From positions 171,636,361 through 171,700,360 of the forward strand of contig NC_081406.1 of assembly GCF_030272615.1 (NCBI RefSeq): a stretch of DNA of 64,000 bases. Direction: 5' to 3'. Made by a program: the position numbers and the translations under genes. Under the pieces are notes generated by a model. It made no database searches and had not been told where the DNA came from. It saw nothing but the letters and a program-made list of their open reading frames with translations. Source of the DNA: Cryptomeria japonica. Taxonomy: Eukaryota; Streptophyta; Pinopsida; Cupressales; Cupressaceae. The first letter of the stretch is position 1, and each line of letters opens with the position of its first letter. Positions 58,105 through 64,000 of the stretch are shown here, piece by piece.

Positions 58105-59044
58105 TATAGAGGTTTACCTCTATCTTGATCTTTTACACATTCCATTTATTTATGTATTCTTATCATATCTCTTTTTCACCCATAGAGGTACATATCTATC
58201 TCTCACTCGCTGCAGTGACTATCTTTTTCTCACCCAATGTGATGAGTATCTATCTTTTCCCTTTGTGTCTCTTAACAAAATTGATCTTATCTATAGTGGT
58301 CTCCCTCCATAGTGAGGTTGGTCCTACATAGCATCTATTTATTCTATTAGTAGTGGCTTTCATTCGTAGCAAGGTTAGTTCTACTTATCTTTTGGTAGTG
58401 TCTTTCCTTCATAGCAAGGTTGGTGCTACTAATCTTTGATCACGTAGCATAACACACCTTTCTAGATTGTGATCTATCTTTTTAATCATTAGCATCTACA
58501 TGAGATCACTAGCTATAGATCAAGCTAATGTTTGGGTCATGAACTATCTCTTCGATATTGATTGCTTCTCTAATTTTGGTGTGCATTCTTCCTTGAGGCA
58601 ATTGATCTTTGCATTTTTATCTCCTTTTTATAATTCATCTATTTGTGGTTTCTTGTATTTTGTGGATGATGTATTGTATTCAAATGATATTTTATATCGA
58701 GGTCTCTTTCACTTTGTTGGCTCAAAACTTTTATAAGTTTTCTTGTTAAGTGTTTTCATGTATGTGCTATCCATGTTCTTATTTGTATATCTATATGTTT
58801 ATCATGATCTAACCCCATCATCTTGGGATTTTTCACTTTTTGACCTTGTCTTGTGTAGATTTTTCTATCCAATGCATTTGTTTTGTAGATCTTCAGCTTG
58901 GGAGCATGTTTCTTTGGCTCGAATATTTTTTTGCTTCCTCTATAGTATCCATTTGGCACCCTGATGTTATTTTTTATGTTCAATAGATTTCCTTTAGCGT
59001 GTATATTCATGTCGATTCATAAGCCCACTAAAGTGGAGGCAAAA
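58105..59044 (+). other. Noncoding stretch before the 3' LTR, with PPT
   Basis: There is no RT or integrase in any frame. A phrase with TAGCAAGGTTGGT/TAGTTCTACT wording recurs near 58310-58430 (TTCATAGCAAGGTTGG-like), a weak tandem pattern. The polypurine tract AAAGTGGAGGCAAAA is at 59030-59044. Confidence 0.55.
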
Positions 59045-60177
59045 TGTAGAGTTGAAAATTGCATACACCTTTGTAATTCCACCTCAACTTTTGCAACCAC
59101 TTTATTGTCCATTCCCCTAGCATTTGGGTAGGCTCATTTCAGCCCTTGCATTAGCATTTTCCCTCATGGGATGCTCAGGACACCTTTTCAACAACTATCC
59201 TTTAGCTTATGTTTAATGTTAACCACATGTTTCTCTTGCCACTCATCTTTTTTTAGCATGATTCATCTGGACACTAGCGCATCGCATAGACATTTGTGTG
59301 TAGCACATTCATCTTGTGACATCTTAACATTCAAATGTCGATTCTATGCATTTTGACACTTGTCACTTATCTTGGTTGGTGGAAATGGCTCGACAACCCT
59401 CTTTTCCCTCCTCTTCTCTCTTTTGAATCCATCTTTTCTCTCCATTCAGGCTCTCTCTCTCTCTTGTTTCTTCAAGAAATATCTCTTGACTCTCTCTCAC
59501 TTGCTACAGAAGTCTCTAGTTTGCTACACCACTCTCAAGCTCTCACAATAATCTTTTACAAATCTCTTGGTTTTCTCAAGCATCTTTGGTAATATATTTC
59601 TATCATTTTATCCATCTTGTCTTTGAGAATCTTTGGATTTATCACATCATCTATCTATTTGACCATTTTATCATTCTAGTTATTTATCTTTTGATCTATC
59701 TATATATCTAGGTTGTCCAAGAAGGTGGAAACACCAAAGCGGGGGTCTGACTGAGGTAGGCCTCTAAACACAACCCCAAACATTTTTCCTCTTCTTCATG
59801 TGTGCAGGTTTATTAGAAACATTTGAACACATGAGGGTTTTCTTGTGTTTTTTTTTATTTCATGCATATTCATTTTCATTTATATTTATTATCTTCTATT
59901 CGTTGTCATGTTTCTAACTTCTGGGTTTTGTAGGTTATCTAAAGAACATAGAGTCGAGTTTTCGTGTTTCTTAGTCTTTTTTGTTCGTGGTTCATATGAT
60001 ACTACAATGTGTTGCACAGACATCTGTGCACCGAGCTACTGTCCTTGACTGAGACACTCAAACTTAGACTAAATAATCTTTGTGTCTGCTCTTTCAATTT
60101 CTCTAATTAGATGTCTTCACCAGTTTCACTAGTTGGGGATATTTGAATGTATGTTGTGAATTGGCTCTCAAGGGAAA
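59045..60177 (+). repeat. 3' LTR of the gypsy-type element
   Basis: The LTR starts TGTAGAGTTGAAAATTGC directly after the polypurine tract. Homology to the 5' LTR ends near GGGAAAA at about 60177. The length is about 1,133 bp. Confidence 0.8.
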
Positions 60178-60537
60178 ATTCAATGATAGAGTAATAAATA
60201 ATAAGTATAAAATATCATCAATGACAATTTGGATTTTGCAATAGCCCATAGGATTCATGAATTAAAATAATAAGTATAAATATCTAGAAAATACTAAATG
60301 TCAATTGTCAGTGGCATCCAATTTGAATTGCCAATCTGACTCCTCAATATTTTTTTCATTTTCTTCTTCATCTTATGATCCATCTTCTTGGTTCTATGTA
60401 CATCCACTTAGATTCAACTCAACACTATTATTCATTTTGTCACTATCATTTTCTTCACCACCCTTTGAAATGTTGCACAACCCTCTCCTCTCATACATGA
60501 AACTCTATATTGTTAGTGCCCTTTCATAAGGAAAACT
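60178..60537. other. AT-rich spacer
   Basis: No gene is visible. AATAATAAGTATAAA occurs twice (near 60196 and 60267). Confidence 0.4.
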
Positions 60538-62640
60538 CTAGATATTGTACATACATGTATGCAACCTCAAACAACTTTCCAAATTCTTGTCTATCTTATT
60601 TATTGTCTTTGATTTCAAGTAACCCAATACATTGAAAACTCTCTCATCCTCAACAGATCCCAATATCATGGTTTGACATAAATCAACAAGTTTGACAAAT
60701 TTTGTGAGTGCATCATTCAATACTAGGCTTTGACTTTTCTTTTTCCAAATCATTGTTATTGATATCGATAGGTAGGGACTATGAAAGGACTTAGTTTGAT
60801 CCTTCACTATTATTGCAAATTTGCCTAATTTTTGTGTGTTTATATTTATGAATAATTCCTTCTACTTTTATATCCTTTGCATCAACATTGGATATAGATT
60901 TCTTAGAAAATAATCAATCAAGCACTTTAACTTATTAAAAAAATACCTTCGATAAAAATTGACCCAATAATTATGATACATAATAGACATGACTTCTAAT
61001 AGTTTGAATAGAGGGAATCAAGCTATGATCTCATTTGAAACATCTCTCATAATTTCCTTTAAAGTATCTTCTATAGAACTAATAATGTTGTTAAAAGCTT
61101 CCCTTGTGATAGGTACATCTCTCAATATGGTAGAGAACCAACCAATAAATATGGTATAATGGTACATTGGTATCTCATATCCCCATACACAGGCACATAA
61201 CACCTCGCTATTATTAAACTATTAAAAATTATCAAGATTGTCTAGATTTGTCATCAAATTCCAGCTACTAAAATTTTCCATTACAAATGACTCTTCTAAT
61301 AAATATAGATTATATAGGGTCATGATTAACCTTCTACGTTGACCATTATATTTTTTAATATGTATAGTTCTTTCTTCAGCTACTTTTACAAGCTTTTTCA
61401 TTTCATTTAGCAGGGGGAAATTACCAACCAAATTTAAGAGTGTCTCTACATCACTTAACCTATGCAAATTCTTAGAAGCTTTATTAGTTAATTCTTTTCA
61501 TTCATATATTAGTCCAATCAGGGATTTTTATTCTCAGAAAAATCTTTGTGCTAGTCTATGCAAAGAGATCCATCTAGTATCAATATCCTTAAGAAGCTTG
61601 TTTCCATCGGTTATTCTCTCAACAAAATTTTAAAATTCTGCAAACCATTTGGGACTTCAACAGAAGTATGAGTAGAGCTCATGAACTAGATTTTCAACTT
61701 TAGCTATTGAATAAAAATGGATCACAACTCTATATGATAAATTCACTATGTGGGTCATGTAATGAATTCTGACATGTATGGTGAAATAGTAGTTTGAAGC
61801 TTTGTGCAAAAATTATTCCTATGACCTTGAAACATATAGCTCCATCAGCTCCCACACACACCAACTTTCAAAAATTGATAAGTCGTCCATATAGCCAATT
61901 TTATTTAAATATTTCTTAACTACTTCCAAATATATTTTGGATTGTGGAATTTCCTTTCATTTTAACAGCACGGAGTAAATAAGTTTGGCATACATGTTTT
62001 CATATAGTATACATGTGCATACATATCCAAGAAGTATTATCTATCACTGTAACTTCATCTAAAGATAATGCAATCAAATTTGACTTTTTATTTTTTCATG
62101 TATATCTTATTTGTCCATCTCAACATGATAACTTGCCCATTCTCATCCACTATTTATTGACCAATGTGCATGAGAAAATCTAGGAATATTTAGTTTTCAT
62201 AATAATGTAGAATAGTTAGGATAGTCTGACATGGGATGAACTCTAGTCAAAATATGAAAAATAACACTCAACCGAACAATTTTGGCCTTGTATGTTTCTA
62301 TCATGATATGTTTAAATTGAGAATCATTAGAACCTCCACGTTTAGCAATCTTCTCCTCTCTTCACATATATTCTTTATAGTCTTCTTCATACTTAATAGC
62401 TTTGCATTCTTCCTTTATTTTCTATCTAATCATTGATTGTTCTTTTCCATCAATGATTTATTTTTCATACACTTTACTAATATGATTTTCTATGGTGTCT
62501 AGTTGTAGCTACAACTTCTTGTCCCTTTTAATTTTTTAACTATAGATTGTACACTTGCATTTTGTTTCAAAGGTTCATCCTTGTTTGGATTTGACACTTC
62601 TATAATGAATGGGTACCTTAACACCCAATAAAACTAAAAA
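60538..62640 (-). pseudogene. hAT-superfamily transposase pseudogene
   Basis: Minus-strand pieces give a degraded plant hAT transposase of the type with a long insertion before the C-terminal dimerisation region. Recognisable stretches, N to C, are DDLSIFESWCVWELMELY (about 61840-61890), VENLVHELYSYFC (about 61670-61710), GNKLLKDIDTRWISLHRLAQ (about 61550-61610), TREAFNNIISSIEDTLKEIM (about 61040-61110) and the dimerisation motif VEDERVFNVLGYLKSKTINK with NLESCLRLHTCMYNI at the end (60538-60650). Stops and frameshifts are many. The N-terminal zinc finger region is not clear. Terminal inverted repeats and the 8-bp duplication expected for hAT were not found. Confidence 0.7.
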
Positions 62641-64000
62641 TTCCTCGTCATATCCTACTCGCACTCTAATTTTCAATTTCATTTTCTTTTCTCCTTTCAT
62701 GTAGTTCTAGAAATATCATCTAAGACAATCTCAGCAACATAGCATGCAACATTCTCATCAACCTCAATTGACTTATTCGAACTACTCTAGGCATCCAATT
62801 CCATTGGAACATTATCTGCAACATTGGCATCTAAGTTTATCAATTCATTTCATTATTTCCCAAAGGTTTGTCCTTCTTCATTAAATTATGGTGCAACTAT
62901 AGATGTTTTACCTTTGTCTGATGGACCACTAGCATTGCCAAAGTATGACAGTATATTTCTATTTCTACATTTTTATAGCCTCCCTTCAACACTTTCATGA
63001 GTCTTACTTCTCAACATCTCTCAAGAAATAGGAACCATAGTGATATAATCTAAGAATATGGATCCCTAGACTCTAATTTCTTAGGCGTTGAATATCTCCC
63101 TACTAAATAATATAAAAATTAACTAAAATTTGTAAAGACTGGGTTTATAATCTTATAATACTATAAAAGAAATTGTCACTTATTGATAGGTTTTGTCAAA
63201 GTCCATTATACAACAATGCTTGTAGTAGAAAATTGTTTATGATCTAAATCAAGATCTTAGAACCATTAGCAAACAAAATGTGTCAAAAAAATACTAAATT
63301 TTGATTGTCTTTATACCAATCCATATTTGGAAAATTTTGTGGGGCATTTTAAAATGTGATCTTAAACTTTGGCAAATTTAGGCGAGATTTTGACATGGTA
63401 GAGTAAAATTAGGTGAATCTCCCGAACCATTAAAATGATATGTTTCAATTTGTAAGGTGTTCATGGACCTATGATTACCATTCAATTATAACACAATTGG
63501 AAAAATGGGTCCTCCTACACGATTGTAATTTTGAACCGTTTATTTGGTATTGGTCAATACATGGATAGATTAATGCATGTTGATCCTATATTTTAGGCAA
63601 AAATATTATTTGTGCACATTGGAATCTTTCGAAATTATTGGTGAAAAATATTAAATATGTATGACGGGTCCAAAAAATGATGGTGAATTAACTTGCATAG
63701 GGCCCACAATACATAAAAATCGGGCAAATAAGCCAACTGGGCGGTGTGCTAGGATTCACCATTTTCAAAATCCCTAATCTAATACATTCACCAATTGGCA
63801 AAAAAATGCTACTAAAATAATTGTTGGTTTTGATGTAAGAGGATGATATCATGTGTAACTTAATACTTCTCCCAATACAAATATTAATAATAATTCGGGA
63901 ATGAATGAGGCTTAGAACAAGGAACTACATTCTCTCAAAAGGATCAATCCTTCTTCTCCTATCCACGCCCTTTTGTACTTTTAAATACAACTACACATCT
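62641..64000. other. Unassigned AT-rich DNA at the right edge
   Basis: Parts of 62641-62760 may be the decayed N-terminus of the hAT gene. Beyond about 62800 I see no coding sequence, LTR or other feature. A small inverted pair (ATGGTGAATT near 63680 and GATTCACCAT near 63755) is noted. Confidence 0.4.

Larger units (their letters stand above)
53596..60177 (+). mobile_element. Gypsy-type non-autonomous LTR element
   Basis: Direct repeats 53596-54705 and 59045-60177 align along their length and are taken as LTRs. A polypurine tract (59030-59044) precedes the second. The internal region codes for a gypsy-type retropepsin region, a G-patch-like segment and a zinc-knuckle-like motif. From 58105 to the 3' LTR there is no RT, RNase H or integrase. 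No clear target duplication was found, and the outer LTR ends are uncertain by a few bases. A TIR-bounded repeat has inserted at 55968. The element would depend on enzymes from other gypsy elements. Confidence 0.75.

Noticed and set aside
1-64000. tRNA, rRNA or organelle-derived DNA
   Set aside because: No such gene was recognised while reading. The tRNA-like strings are retroelement primer sites only. A covariance-model scan could not be run.

Overview
The window is a plant nuclear, transposon-filled region with no host gene that I can support. Evidence for a plant: AT-rich sequence, plant-type Ty1-copia polyproteins, tRNA-Met primer sites of the TGGTATCAGAG type, Ty3-gypsy elements with kilobase LTRs, a degraded hAT transposase, and insertions nested inside insertions. 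The nesting and the unnamed retroelement ORFs made me think of a large gymnosperm-like genome, but that is inference from memory.

Layout. 1-3376: minus-strand copia element cut by the window edge, with most of its integrase deleted. 3380-4763 and 12799-15560: plus-strand gypsy element (5' LTR, primer site, leader, gag start), split by an 8.03 kb minus-strand LTR element (4769-12798, duplication GTTTG). That element has matched LTRs, a gag ORF with five zinc knuckles and a second ORF of about 1,125 codons of unknown function instead of pol. 15561-32599: copia element A, plus strand, interrupted inside reverse transcriptase by a complete copy B of the same family (20225-27805, duplication CCCAT). 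A's 3' LTR is split by a 2.04 kb poly(A)-type retroposon (29732-31774).

32600-33345: a repeat related in inverted orientation to one at 55968-56905. 33346-42041: unassigned DNA with two blocks of degenerate unnamed coding sequence (36301-38670 plus, 38975-40723 minus). 42042-43249: a chain of about 15 imperfect hairpins. It lies just before another unnamed degenerate ORF (43380-44561 and 51270-52834), which is split by a complete minus-strand copia element (44562-51264, duplication CACTC). 53596-60177: a gypsy-type element with two LTRs, protease, G-patch-like and zinc-knuckle coding but no visible reverse transcriptase or integrase; a TIR-bounded repeat lies inside the protease region. 60538-62640: hAT transposase pseudogene, minus strand. 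The remainder shows no gene.

How the parts relate. All coding regions are element proteins and nearly all are broken by nonsense codons, many of which look like C-to-T or G-to-A changes. Elements A, B and 44562-51264 are autonomous in design (Gag, protease, integrase, RT, RNase H) but dead as written. The 8.03 kb element and the 53.6-60.2 kb element are non-autonomous in design and would have needed RT and integrase from other elements. The most unusual items are the hairpin chain and the gag-plus-unknown-ORF element.
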